This document shows positions 1 to 8,054 of a stretch of DNA of 64,000 nt, one piece after another (within the stretch, counting starts at the first letter, position 1; every line of letters begins with the position of its first letter). This DNA is from Roseiarcus sp963765375. Its GTDB lineage: Bacteria; Pseudomonadota; Alphaproteobacteria; Rhizobiales; Beijerinckiaceae. Under the pieces are notes generated by a model. That model saw nothing but the letters and a program-made list of their open reading frames with translations, did no database searches and had not been told where the DNA came from. Position numbers and translations under genes: made by a program. The stretch lies in contig CAVXVZ010000013.1 in assembly GCA_963765375.1 (NCBI GenBank), positions 62,001 to 126,000 on the forward strand, given 5' to 3'.

Positions 1-986
1 GGGTCGCGTAACATCTGGCGCGCCAGCAACACGAGGTCGGCCTGATCGTTGCGGATGATCTGGTCGGCCTGGGCCGGAGCGGTAATCATCCCGACCGCCG
101 CGGTGGCGATATTCGCCTCGCGACGGATCCGCTCGGCGAACGGCGTTTGATACCCGGCTCCGACGGGAATCTCCGCCTTCTCGACATTGCCGCCCGAGGA
201 ACAATCAATCACATCGACGCCGAGAGCCAGCAACTGGCGCGCGAGCTCGACCGATTGGTCGACGTCCCATCCGCCCTCGACCCAGTCGGTCGCCGACATG
301 CGCACGAATAGCGGGCATCGCTCCGGCAGCGCGCGCCGCACCGCGGCGACGCATTCGCGCACAAATCGCGCCCGGTTCTCGAACGAGCCGCCGTATGCGT
401 CGGCGCGGCGGTTGCTGAACGGCGACAGAAACTCGTGGATCAAATATCCGTGCGCGCCATGAATCTCGATCACCCGGAAGCCGGCGGCGAACGCGCGCTC
501 AGCCGCGACGGCGAAGGCGCTATGCACAGCGTGAATCTGGTCGACGGTCATTTCATCCGGCATGGGGAAACTATCGTTGAATGCGACGGCGCTCGGCGCG
601 AGCGGGCGCCAGCCGCCGGCGGCTTCCGGAACGGCGCCGTTCCCCGCCCCCGGCCGATAGGTGCTGCCCTTCCGCCCGGCATGCGCGAGCTGGATGCCGG
701 CGCGCGCGCCCTGACTGTCGATAAAGCGCGCGATCCGCTCGAGCGGCTCGAAATGCTTTTCGCTCCAGGCGCCGAGGTCTTGGGGCGAAATACGGCCCTC
801 GGGGGTGACCGCGGCGGCCTCGGTGAACACCAGCCCCGCGCCGCCGATCGCCCGAGAAGCGAGATGGGCGAAATGCCAGTCGTTGGCGTAGCCGTCGACC
901 GACGAATACTGGCACATCGGCGAAACGCCGATCCGGTTGGCGAAGTCGACGTCGCGCATGCGAAGTTTGCTGAACAGGTGCGGCAT
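1..986 (-). CDS. NADH:flavin oxidoreductase, Old Yellow Enzyme family (YqjM/NamA-like), 3' end outside window
   Basis: FMN-dependent TIM-barrel ene-reductase; family members reduce activated C=C bonds of enones, often in catabolic clusters. Translated from an ATG at 986, the N-terminus reads MPHLFSKLRMRDVDFANRIG followed by SPMCQYS, the FMN-binding segment with the Cys typical of the YqjM subclass. Further on come QLAHAGRKG, the HGAHGYLIHEFLSPFSNRR substrate/FMN loop with its His-x-x-His pair, and SSGG. The reading frame is still open at base 1, so about 328 residues are seen of roughly 360-370. It starts 16 bp after the stop of the TRAP permease and is read in the same direction, so it is probably its operon partner. 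The substrate cannot be told from sequence. Confidence 0.9.
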   Translation of the reverse strand, partial: MPHLFSKLRMRDVDFANRIGVSPMCQYSSVDGYANDWHFAHLASRAIGGAGLVFTEAAAVTPEGRISPQDLGAWSEKHFEPLERIARFIDSQGARAGIQLAHAGRKGSTYRPGAGNGAVPEAAGGWRPLAPSAVAFNDSFPMPDEMTVDQIHAVHSAFAVAAERAFAAGFRVIEIHGAHGYLIHEFLSPFSNRRADAYGGSFENRARFVRECVAAVRRALPERCPLFVRMSATDWVEGGWDVDQSVELARQLLALGVDVIDCSSGGNVEKAEIPVGAGYQTPFAERIRREANIATAAVGMITAPAQADQIIRNDQADLVLLARQMLRD

Positions 987-1002
987 GGGTCAATTGTCTC
1001 GA

Positions 1003-2931
1003 TTACTGATAGCCGAGCAGATGCGGCAGCCAGAGCGTCAGTCCTGGAACGAATGCAATAACCAAGAGGCAGAGGAACAGCAAGCCGAGATAACCCAGCA
1101 TCGGCCTCACCGTCGATTCGATCGGCACGCCGCCGATCAGGCAGGCGCCATAGAGGCCAAGCCCGAGCGGCGGGGCGAAGAGCCCGATGCCCATTGCGAT
1201 CACCAGCACCACCCCGAAGTGCAGGCCGTTGATGCCGATCTGGCCCGCGACCGGGACCAGCAGCGGACCGAAGATGATCAGCGCCGCCGCGCCCTCCAGA
1301 ATCGAACCCATGACGATCAGGATGAGGATCGAGAGCAGCAGGAACGGCGAGGCGCCGGCGTTCTTCGACAGCGCGATCATCGCCTGCGCCAGGGCATGGG
1401 GGAACTGCTGCAACGTCAGCACGAAGGCGAGCGACTGCGCCGCGGCGACGATGAACAGCACCAGCCCCGAGCGCGTCGCGGCGTTGACGAAACTGCGCGC
1501 CGCGGCGCGCAGCCCAAGCTCGCGGAACGCCGCGCCGCCCACGATGAGCGCGTAGAGCGCGGCGAAAGCCGAAATCTCGGTTGCGGTCGCAACCCCGAAC
1601 CTGAACCCGGCAAAGATGATGACCACAAGTCCGAGCGTGACAATCGCGCCGCGCCAAAGCTGCGCCAGCGGCGCCGTCGACAGTCTGACTTCCTCCGTCA
1701 GACGCCGGTCGCCGCCAAGCAGGATAACGACCCCGATCAGCGCGGCCGCCATCAGGCCGGCCGGCAGCAGGCCGGCCATGAACAGCCCGCCGATCGAAAG
1801 GTTGGCGACGAAGCCGAGGATGATAAGGTTGATGCAAGGCGGAATGGTCTCGGCCATGACCGCGGAAGCCGCCAGCAAAGCTACCGCCCCGCCCGGGTTC
1901 TGCCGCGACCGTCGAGCCGCAGGAATCAGCACCGAGCCGACCGCCGCGACATCGGCCATCTTCGAACCGGAGATGCCGGAGAAGATGACCATCGACAGCA
2001 CCATGACCACGTTGAGACCGCCGCGAGCCCGTCCGACTACGCGCTCGAGCAGGGCGATCAGACGAACGGACATGCCGTTCGCCTCCATCAAGTAACCGAC
2101 GAGAATGAAGAATGGGATCGCGAGCAGGACGAAATTGTCGATGCCGCGCGCCATCTGCTGGGCGAAGATCATTCCCGGAAGCGCGCCATCGATCCAGATG
2201 TAAATCAGCGCGGTGAACGCGAGCGCAAAGCCGATCGGGACTCCGCCGATCAGGCAGCCGACGAATCCCAATAGCATCGGCGGGCCCGCGCGAGTAGTGC
2301 CCACGCCGACGAAGCGCCAGCCGTAGGCCGCGCCGGCCACAGCCAGCGCGAGGACGACCGCAAACACAAGATCGGACAGCCGCCGGCGACAGAGCTGCGC
2401 CAGCGCGAAAATGGTCATGCAGAGCGCGCCGGCCCCCATCGGATAGAATGTCAATTCCAGCGGCAAGCCGGAGCCAGTGGTCTGCCCAGTGGTGAAACGC
2501 CCGAGCGCCATCGCGTTCCACGCCACCGATCCGGCAGTCACGAACACGACCAACGCCGCCAGGGCGTCGACGCGCTGGCGTACCGCAGGCTTTAGTCTTT
2601 GGACGAAGAAGGCGACGCCCGCGTTCTCGTTGCGGGCGAGCGCGCCCGCCGCGCCGAAGAAGCTCAGCGCCACCATGAGACCGCGCGCCACGTCGTCGGC
2701 CCACTCGATCGGCGCCGCCAGAACGTAGCGATAGAAGACAGAAAGCGACACCACGATCAGGTCCGTCGCCAGAAGGAGTGCGGCGATCGCGTCGACGAGC
2801 ACGAGTCCCGCGCTGGCCGCACGACGCACCCAGGGCGGGGACGCGGCCGGCACGCTCGTCGAGGGACTCACGCGCCGCGACTCAGGAGCCGAAGGTCCGT
2901 CATTGGCCCGCGATCCGCGGCGGCCCAGCAA
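1003..2931 (-). CDS. TRAP transporter permease, fused small (DctQ) and large (DctM) subunits
   Basis: Inner-membrane component of a sodium-driven tripartite (TRAP) transporter for organic acids. The 642-residue protein begins with a DctQ-like four-helix domain (about residues 40-190; FYRYVLAAPIEWADD is the typical small-subunit motif) joined to a DctM domain (about 215-640) with many hydrophobic segments and the conserved FFILVGYLMEANG and SGISGSKMADVAAVG stretches. Fusion of Q and M is common. The first possible start is TTG at 2931 with only a weak ribosome site; a GTG at 2871 is an alternative and leaves the first helix intact. It lies 27 bp downstream of dctP and 16 bp upstream of the flavin oxidoreductase, which suggests one transcript. 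Confidence 0.93.
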   Translation of the reverse strand: MLGRRGSRANDGPSAPESRRVSPSTSVPAASPPWVRRAASAGLVLVDAIAALLLATDLIVVSLSVFYRYVLAAPIEWADDVARGLMVALSFFGAAGALARNENAGVAFFVQRLKPAVRQRVDALAALVVFVTAGSVAWNAMALGRFTTGQTTGSGLPLELTFYPMGAGALCMTIFALAQLCRRRLSDLVFAVVLALAVAGAAYGWRFVGVGTTRAGPPMLLGFVGCLIGGVPIGFALAFTALIYIWIDGALPGMIFAQQMARGIDNFVLLAIPFFILVGYLMEANGMSVRLIALLERVVGRARGGLNVVMVLSMVIFSGISGSKMADVAAVGSVLIPAARRSRQNPGGAVALLAASAVMAETIPPCINLIILGFVANLSIGGLFMAGLLPAGLMAAALIGVVILLGGDRRLTEEVRLSTAPLAQLWRGAIVTLGLVVIIFAGFRFGVATATEISAFAALYALIVGGAAFRELGLRAAARSFVNAATRSGLVLFIVAAAQSLAFVLTLQQFPHALAQAMIALSKNAGASPFLLLSILILIVMGSILEGAAALIIFGPLLVPVAGQIGINGLHFGVVLVIAMGIGLFAPPLGLGLYGACLIGGVPIESTVRPMLGYLGLLFLCLLVIAFVPGLTLWLPHLLGYQ

Positions 2932-2958
2932 TGAGATTTCCGGAGCGCCGTCACGAAA

Positions 2959-3969
2959 TCACGCCTTGGTGCCGCGGACGATATCGATGATCGGCTTGGC
3001 CTCCGGATGCGACTTGATGAACTCGTCGGTCTGCGGCGCCACCAGCTTGCGGAACGGTTCGCGATCGCAAGCGATGATTTCGACGCCCTTCTGTTTCAGC
3101 GAATCGAGCGCTTCTCTTTCCGCCTCGAGCCCGCGCACTCTGGTGTCGGCCGCCGCTTCCGCCGCCGCGGTCAGGAACTGGTCGCGGAGAGGCGCCTCCA
3201 TCCGGGTGAGCGTCAAGCCGCTGCAGAACACGCCGAGCGCGGAAAAATTGTGCTGGGTCAGCGAATAGAATTTGGCAGTCTCGTAGAACTTGCTGGCGAC
3301 AATCGTCGGCGGATCATGTTCCAGCCCGTCCAGAACCCCGGCCTGCAGGGCAGTGTAGATCTCGCCGAACGCCATCGGCGTCGCCGCCGCGCCCATCAGC
3401 CGCAGGCACTCGGTGATAATTTTGTTGGGCAACGTTCGGATCCGCTTGCCGGCGAGGTCCGCGGGCGCGTTGACCGGCGACTTGCAGAGCACGCTGCGGG
3501 AGCCGAAATTATAGGCCCAGCCGATTATATGCACATTGGCGCCGCCTATCAGAGCTTGCTCCAGAGGTTTGGCTGCGCCGCCGTCGAGCGCCTTGGTCTG
3601 CTGGGGGAAGCTCTCGAACAGATAGCCGAGGTCGAGGAGCCCGATGAGCGGCACGACATTGGCCCAGATCGAAGTGCCGGTGACCATAAGGTCGATGACG
3701 CCGAGGCTCACCGAATTGACGACGTCGATCTCCTGGCCGAGCTGATTGTCGGGAAAGAACTGGACGTCGATCCGATCGGCGAGGCCGCTGGCCGCCAGGC
3801 GCTTGACGAGATTGTCGTAATAAACCCGTCCATTGGCGAACTGCGGATTGTTCGGCAGCGAGGACGAGAGACGAAGGGCGATCGGCGCGGCGCGGGCGGC
3901 GCGCACGACCGCCGGCGCGAGCGCCAAGCCGATAAGCATCGACCGACGGTTCATGCGCTGGCCCCTCAT
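2959..3969 (-). CDS. dctP: TRAP transporter substrate-binding protein, DctP family
   Basis: Periplasmic receptor that delivers an organic acid to the DctQM permease encoded next. The 336 residues start with a twin-arginine-like signal (MNRRSMLIGLALAPAVVRAARA), cleaved near residue 27. The mature part has the DctP features DRIDVQFFPDNQLG and KSPVNAPADLAGKRIRT, where the Arg of KRIRTLPN would bind the substrate carboxylate, then FGEIYTALQAGVLDGLEHD. The ATG at 3969 has GGGAGGG seven bases upstream; an internal ATG at 3954 is also possible. The ligand is not predictable; 2-oxo acids, aromatic acids or hydroxy acids all fit the neighbours. Confidence 0.93.
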   Translation of the reverse strand: MRGQRMNRRSMLIGLALAPAVVRAARAAPIALRLSSSLPNNPQFANGRVYYDNLVKRLAASGLADRIDVQFFPDNQLGQEIDVVNSVSLGVIDLMVTGTSIWANVVPLIGLLDLGYLFESFPQQTKALDGGAAKPLEQALIGGANVHIIGWAYNFGSRSVLCKSPVNAPADLAGKRIRTLPNKIITECLRLMGAAATPMAFGEIYTALQAGVLDGLEHDPPTIVASKFYETAKFYSLTQHNFSALGVFCSGLTLTRMEAPLRDQFLTAAAEAAADTRVRGLEAEREALDSLKQKGVEIIACDREPFRKLVAPQTDEFIKSHPEAKPIIDIVRGTKA

Positions 3970-4084
3970 GCCGAAACCCTCCCGCTCGCGACTTCGCTGG
4001 CGTCGTTCACTCGAGCCTTCGCCACATTAATCCGGTTACCTGACAACCCGCAAGGCTGACAACATCGTCAACACCCGGCCTGCC

Positions 4085-5155
4085 CTAGGCTCCCGCGAGG
4101 GCCTGGCCCGTTCGCGCGTCGAAGAAATGCAACGGCCCTTCGAGCGTCAGCGCGATGCTGTCTCCGGGGCGTCCGTTCAAGCGCTCGCGAAACACGCAGA
4201 CGATGTCCTGCCCGGCGAACTTCGCGATCACCTGCGTTTCATAGCCGGTCGGCTCGACGACCATGACATGGGCGGGGCTGGCGATCGGCCCGCCGAGCGT
4301 CACGTGCTCGGGGCGGACGCCCATGACGATCTCCGGGCCGGCCGCAGCCCGCGGCGCGGCTGCGAGCGGAATCTTGAACCCCGAAGCGGTCACAAAGGTC
4401 GGTCGCTCGCCGCCTTCGAGACGCCCGCTGATGAAGTTCATCGCCGGCGAGCCGATGAATCCGGCGACGAACAGGTTGGCCGGCGCATCGTAAAGATCGA
4501 GCGGCGTGCCGATCTGCTCCACCCTGCCGTCGTGCAGAACGACGATCTTGTCGGCCATCGTCATCGCCTCGATCTGGTCGTGGGTTACGTAGATCGTCGT
4601 TGACGCCAGCCGTTGCTGCAGCGCCTTGATCTCGGCCCGCATCTGCACCCTGAGCTTGGCGTCGAGATTCGAGAGCGGCTCGTCGAACAGGAACACCGCT
4701 GGATCGCGTACGATCGCCCGGCCCATGGCGACTCGCTGCCGCTGGCCGCCCGACAATTGGCGCGGGTACCGCTCGAGCAGCGGCCGCAAGCCCAGGATGT
4801 CGGCCGCCTTGTTGACCTTGTCGACGATCTCCTCCTTCGGGCGCTTCGCCAATTCGAGCGAGAAGCTCATGTTTTTCGCCACTGTCATCTGCGGATAGAG
4901 CGCATAGTTCTGGAACACCATCGCGATGTCGCGTTCCTTGGGCGGCACGTTGTTGACGACCCGCCCATCGATGCGAAGCTCGCCGCTGGTGATCGATTCG
5001 AGGCCAGCGACCATACGCAGAAGCGTGGACTTGCCGCATCCCGAAGGCCCGACGAGAATGACGAATTCGCCGTCCTCGACCCGGATCGAGACGCCGTGAA
5101 TCACCTCGAAACTGCCAAAGCTCTTGCGCAAGCTGGATACTTCGACCGATGCCAT
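4085..5155 (-). CDS. ABC transporter ATP-binding protein, MalK/UgpC/MsmX type
   Basis: Cytoplasmic ATPase of a carbohydrate-type ABC importer. 356 residues with Walker A GPSGCGKST (about 37-45), signature LSGGQRQRVAMGRAIVR (about 134), Walker B VFLFDEPLSNLDAKLR and the switch His in YVTHDQIEAMTMADK. A C-terminal OB-fold (TOBE) domain (about 240-350, with MGVRPEHV) is typical of MalK-like subunits that energise several permeases. No permease or binding protein of this class is in the window; the neighbours are a TRAP system and a hydroxyacid dehydrogenase. The gene is therefore an orphan subunit, possibly shared with an importer encoded elsewhere. Confidence 0.93.
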   Translation of the reverse strand: MASVEVSSLRKSFGSFEVIHGVSIRVEDGEFVILVGPSGCGKSTLLRMVAGLESITSGELRIDGRVVNNVPPKERDIAMVFQNYALYPQMTVAKNMSFSLELAKRPKEEIVDKVNKAADILGLRPLLERYPRQLSGGQRQRVAMGRAIVRDPAVFLFDEPLSNLDAKLRVQMRAEIKALQQRLASTTIYVTHDQIEAMTMADKIVVLHDGRVEQIGTPLDLYDAPANLFVAGFIGSPAMNFISGRLEGGERPTFVTASGFKIPLAAAPRAAAGPEIVMGVRPEHVTLGGPIASPAHVMVVEPTGYETQVIAKFAGQDIVCVFRERLNGRPGDSIALTLEGPLHFFDARTGQALAGA

Positions 5156-5292
5156 GTCGATTCGCCCTGTTGCGACTCAAACGTCGCTTTCACGCGCAGG
5201 TTTTGCGCCATTTTTCGGCCATCGGCGACGAAAAGAGGACCGCAGGGATTTCTCGCCGCCCCGACGCTGCAAAGTGGGGTCTCGGTCCGCTA

Positions 5293-6276
5293 TCACACCA
5301 CCTGGTTTCTGAGCGCGGTTTCGCCGCGAAGGAGGCGCTCGATGTTGTCGATCAGAATGTCGACCACGTTCTCTTCATAGCGCCCGGTTTCGCCGGCGCT
5401 ATGGGGCGTGATCAGCACGTTCGGCAGCGCCCAGAATGGAGAGTCGGGCGCAAGCGGCTCGTCATGGAAGCAGTCGAGCGCCGCGGCGCCAACGCGTCCG
5501 TCGGCGAGCGCGGCGAGAAGCGCCGCCTCGTCGACCACCTTTCCGCGCGCGACATTGATCAGAAGCGCCCCCGGCCTCAGCGCCTTGAGTGCAACGGCGT
5601 CGATGAGGCCCTCGGTCTCAGGCGTGAGTGGGCAGGTCAAGGCGACAATGTCAGCCTCCGCGAGCGCGCCCACGAGATCGCTCTCGGCGACAACTTCATC
5701 GGCGGCGTCGGGCGCGGGCCTCGCCGTGCGGCGTACCCCGATCACGCGCATCTCGAAGGCGCGCGCCAGCCGGGCAAGGCGCACGCCGACGCGGCCGAGG
5801 CCGACGACGACCAGAGTCTTGCCGCCGAGTTCCTGCTCGCGCAGCGCGCGGTCGCCGATCATGCCGCGCCAACGCCGCTCCCGCTGGTTGTCGCGCGCGA
5901 GATGAAGCTGACGCGTCAGGGCGAGGATGAGCGCCACCGCATGTTCCCCGACCGCGCGTTCGTTCACGCCCTGGGCGTTGGCCAGCCGCACCCCGCGCCG
6001 GGCGAACAGCGCCTTGTCGTACTGATCGGTGCCAGCGCTGAACGATTGCACGAACCTGAGCTTCGGCGCGCTCGTAAGAAGAGTATTGCGCCAGAGGCCC
6101 GACACCACCAGCACATCGGCCTCGCGCGCCCGCTGCTCTAATTCTTCGAGCGTCCGCACTTCGAAATGGGCGACGCCTGTCCGCCGCCCGGCGAATTCCT
6201 CCGCCGCGCGATAGGCGACATGGGCGAAAGCGGCCGTCAGCGCGCCGCGGGATGGGAAAGCCTTGTCGCTCACCAC
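5293..6276 (-). CDS. D-isomer-specific 2-hydroxyacid dehydrogenase (NAD(P)-dependent)
   Basis: Interconverts a 2-oxo acid and its D-2-hydroxy acid. The 327-residue protein has the nucleotide-binding fold VVVGLGRVGVRLARLA in the middle, and all three catalytic residues of the family: Arg in NVARGKVVDE, Glu in FHDEPLAPD and His in TPHSAGE. The start is one of two consecutive GTG codons (6276 or 6273). It lies upstream of the ABC ATPase and TRAP genes in the same direction, with gaps of 137 and 61 bp on its two sides, so it probably handles the acid imported by the TRAP system. Whether the substrate is glyoxylate, phosphoglycerate-like or other cannot be decided. Confidence 0.9.
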   Translation of the reverse strand: MVSDKAFPSRGALTAAFAHVAYRAAEEFAGRRTGVAHFEVRTLEELEQRAREADVLVVSGLWRNTLLTSAPKLRFVQSFSAGTDQYDKALFARRGVRLANAQGVNERAVGEHAVALILALTRQLHLARDNQRERRWRGMIGDRALREQELGGKTLVVVGLGRVGVRLARLARAFEMRVIGVRRTARPAPDAADEVVAESDLVGALAEADIVALTCPLTPETEGLIDAVALKALRPGALLINVARGKVVDEAALLAALADGRVGAAALDCFHDEPLAPDSPFWALPNVLITPHSAGETGRYEENVVDILIDNIERLLRGETALRNQVV

Positions 6277-6337
6277 GTCCCCGCGAACTCCCGCCCCCCC
6301 TTCGGCGACGGGGACGCCCCTCGAACTGCGGCGTTCG

Positions 6338-7447
6338 TCATTGGCGCTCCGGGCGCAGGATCAGCTTCTGCACTCGCCAATTGAGGAGGTCGGCGACGTA
6401 AAGCTCATCTTCGGGCGGGCAGGCAATCTCATGGATCCAGCCGAATTGCTTCAGTTTCTTGCCCGTTTCGCCGAGCACGCCGAGTACTTTGCCGTCGAGC
6501 GTCATCTTGTAGATGCGGCCGGGAAACGCGTCGGAGCTATACAGCACCTGATTGGGCGGCGGGGTGATGCAGAGCGCCCAGCGCGCGCTAGGCGCCATCG
6601 TCAGCGCGGCGCCATAGGTTGCGAGGCTGCCATCTGGCGCGCCGGGTTTCGGCCCGATTGCCGGGTGCGCCCTGGCGTAGTCGAACGGGACTCCGATCTG
6701 GATGATTCGAATGAGGTTGCGCTGGCCGTCGAAGACCTGGATGCGTCCGTTACCGCGATCACCGACATAGATGTGGCCTTTGGCGTCGGCCTGGATCGAA
6801 TGCAGAACCCGGAATTGTCCCGACCCGGTCCCGAAGTCCCCCCACGACTTGATCCAATTGCCGTCCGGATCATATTTCGCGACCCGCGAATTGATGTATC
6901 CGTCGCTGATATAGGTGTTGCCGATGCGGTCCCAGGTCACATCCGTGACTTGCCTGAACATGCCGTCGATGGCCGCCGCCGCCGGGCTCGGATGCTTCCA
7001 CGGCTCGTCGGCCTCGTCCGAGGCCTCCTTCTTGCGGCCGAACACCATCGTGACCCGGCCTTCGGGGTCGAATTTGACCACCATGTCGGAGCCCTTGTCG
7101 ACGGCCCAGATATTGTCGTCCTTGTCGATGCGGACCGCGTGGGCGAACGACCAGGCGTAAAGATTGCGGCCGATCTCGCGCAGAAACTTTCCGTCCGCGT
7201 CGAATTCCAGCAATTGCGCCGCCGCCGCGCCGTAAGCCGGCCCGCTCGTCCCGCCACGCGAGAACGCGAACACATGCCCCTTCGAATTGACCGCGACGCC
7301 CGCCGCCTCGCCAAAGGACATGTCGGGCAGAAGCTTGAAGAAGTCGGGAACCGAGTCGTAGGGAATGGCCGGCGCGGTCTCGGGCGCCGGTTGTTGCGCC
7401 AAAGCGGCAGTCGAGGCCAGGATCAGCGCGAAGGCGATTTGGCGCAA
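6338..7447 (-). CDS. Exported NHL-repeat six-bladed beta-propeller protein
   Basis: A 369-residue secreted protein built of repeated propeller blades. Successive blades are visible as GEAAGVAVNSKGHVFAFSRG, DKDDNIWAVDKGSDMVVKFDPEG, VTWDRIGNTYISDGYINSR, QADAKGHIYVGDRGNGRIQVF and a closing HEIACPPEDELYVADLLNWR. They resemble NHL proteins related to peptidyl-alpha-hydroxyglycine lyase. I chose the TTG at 7447 because GGGAGGG sits six bases upstream and it gives a clean signal peptide (RQIAFALILASTAALA, cleaved before QQP); a TTG at 7489 adds 14 residues. It would be the first gene of the minus-strand cluster running to the TRAP genes. Catalytic or merely binding function is unknown. Confidence 0.85.
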   Translation of the reverse strand: MRQIAFALILASTAALAQQPAPETAPAIPYDSVPDFFKLLPDMSFGEAAGVAVNSKGHVFAFSRGGTSGPAYGAAAAQLLEFDADGKFLREIGRNLYAWSFAHAVRIDKDDNIWAVDKGSDMVVKFDPEGRVTMVFGRKKEASDEADEPWKHPSPAAAAIDGMFRQVTDVTWDRIGNTYISDGYINSRVAKYDPDGNWIKSWGDFGTGSGQFRVLHSIQADAKGHIYVGDRGNGRIQVFDGQRNLIRIIQIGVPFDYARAHPAIGPKPGAPDGSLATYGAALTMAPSARWALCITPPPNQVLYSSDAFPGRIYKMTLDGKVLGVLGETGKKLKQFGWIHEIACPPEDELYVADLLNWRVQKLILRPERQ

Positions 7448-7489
7448 CGATTGTCCCTCCCGCTGATGGTGGCTCGACGCCGGTTCCAA

Positions 7490-8054
7490 TCGCGACTGCT
7501 TGATCGCAGGGAGCTTGGTTGTAGGGTAATATGCGGACCTTGAGAAGATTGGAAAAGAGGAAACGGCCTATGCATACGAGCGGGAGTTTATTCGCCGGGG
7601 CGCTCGCGCCGTTGGTTCGGGCGAAACCCGTATCGGCCGCCACGCGCTTCCTCCCCGATCCGAAGCTGGGCGGGCGGCGAGCTTTACAATGGCTGTGTCG
7701 ACATTCCCAGCGCCTATCAGGATACCTATCACGCAAGCCATGAGCCGAGCGCGCTACAAATCGCCTGCTCAGCATTGATCCAGCCGCTATTTGGCGATCC
7801 TTTATTGCTCATGGGCGGGCATTCGGTGGTTTGCTTACCGCGCTTGCTTGCGCGAAGGGAGGACGCCGGATCGGCTGATGGCCGGTATCGTCTTCGATCC
7901 GATGCCGATGGTCGGACCGCGTGCGCTCGACATCGACGAAGTCGTCCCCGAGAGCGCAGGCGGCTTGCGTTTCGCGGCGCGCGCCACGTCGGAAAAGGTT
8001 TGAGTTTGACCTGTTCTCCGACCGCTGTCTGGAGACGAGGGCGCGCATTTATAG
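7490..8054. other. Intergenic stretch without an intact gene; possible decayed coding sequence
   Basis: No complete gene with a credible start is visible. On the plus strand, protein-like segments occur in different frames: about 7680-7830 (GELYNGCVDIPSAYQDTYH, with mixed, non-GC-biased codons) and about 7870-7990 (LMAGIVFDPMPMVGPRALDI). They look like pieces of one or two genes broken by frameshifts, but I do not recognise a family. The left part must also hold the promoter of the NHL gene; AT-rich bases lie around 7526-7545. Confidence 0.3.

Noticed and set aside
548..2704. 718-codon minus-strand frame over the TRAP permease and flavin oxidoreductase
   Set aside because: Out-of-frame reading of two real genes; composition dominated by Arg, Gly and Ala with no motifs.
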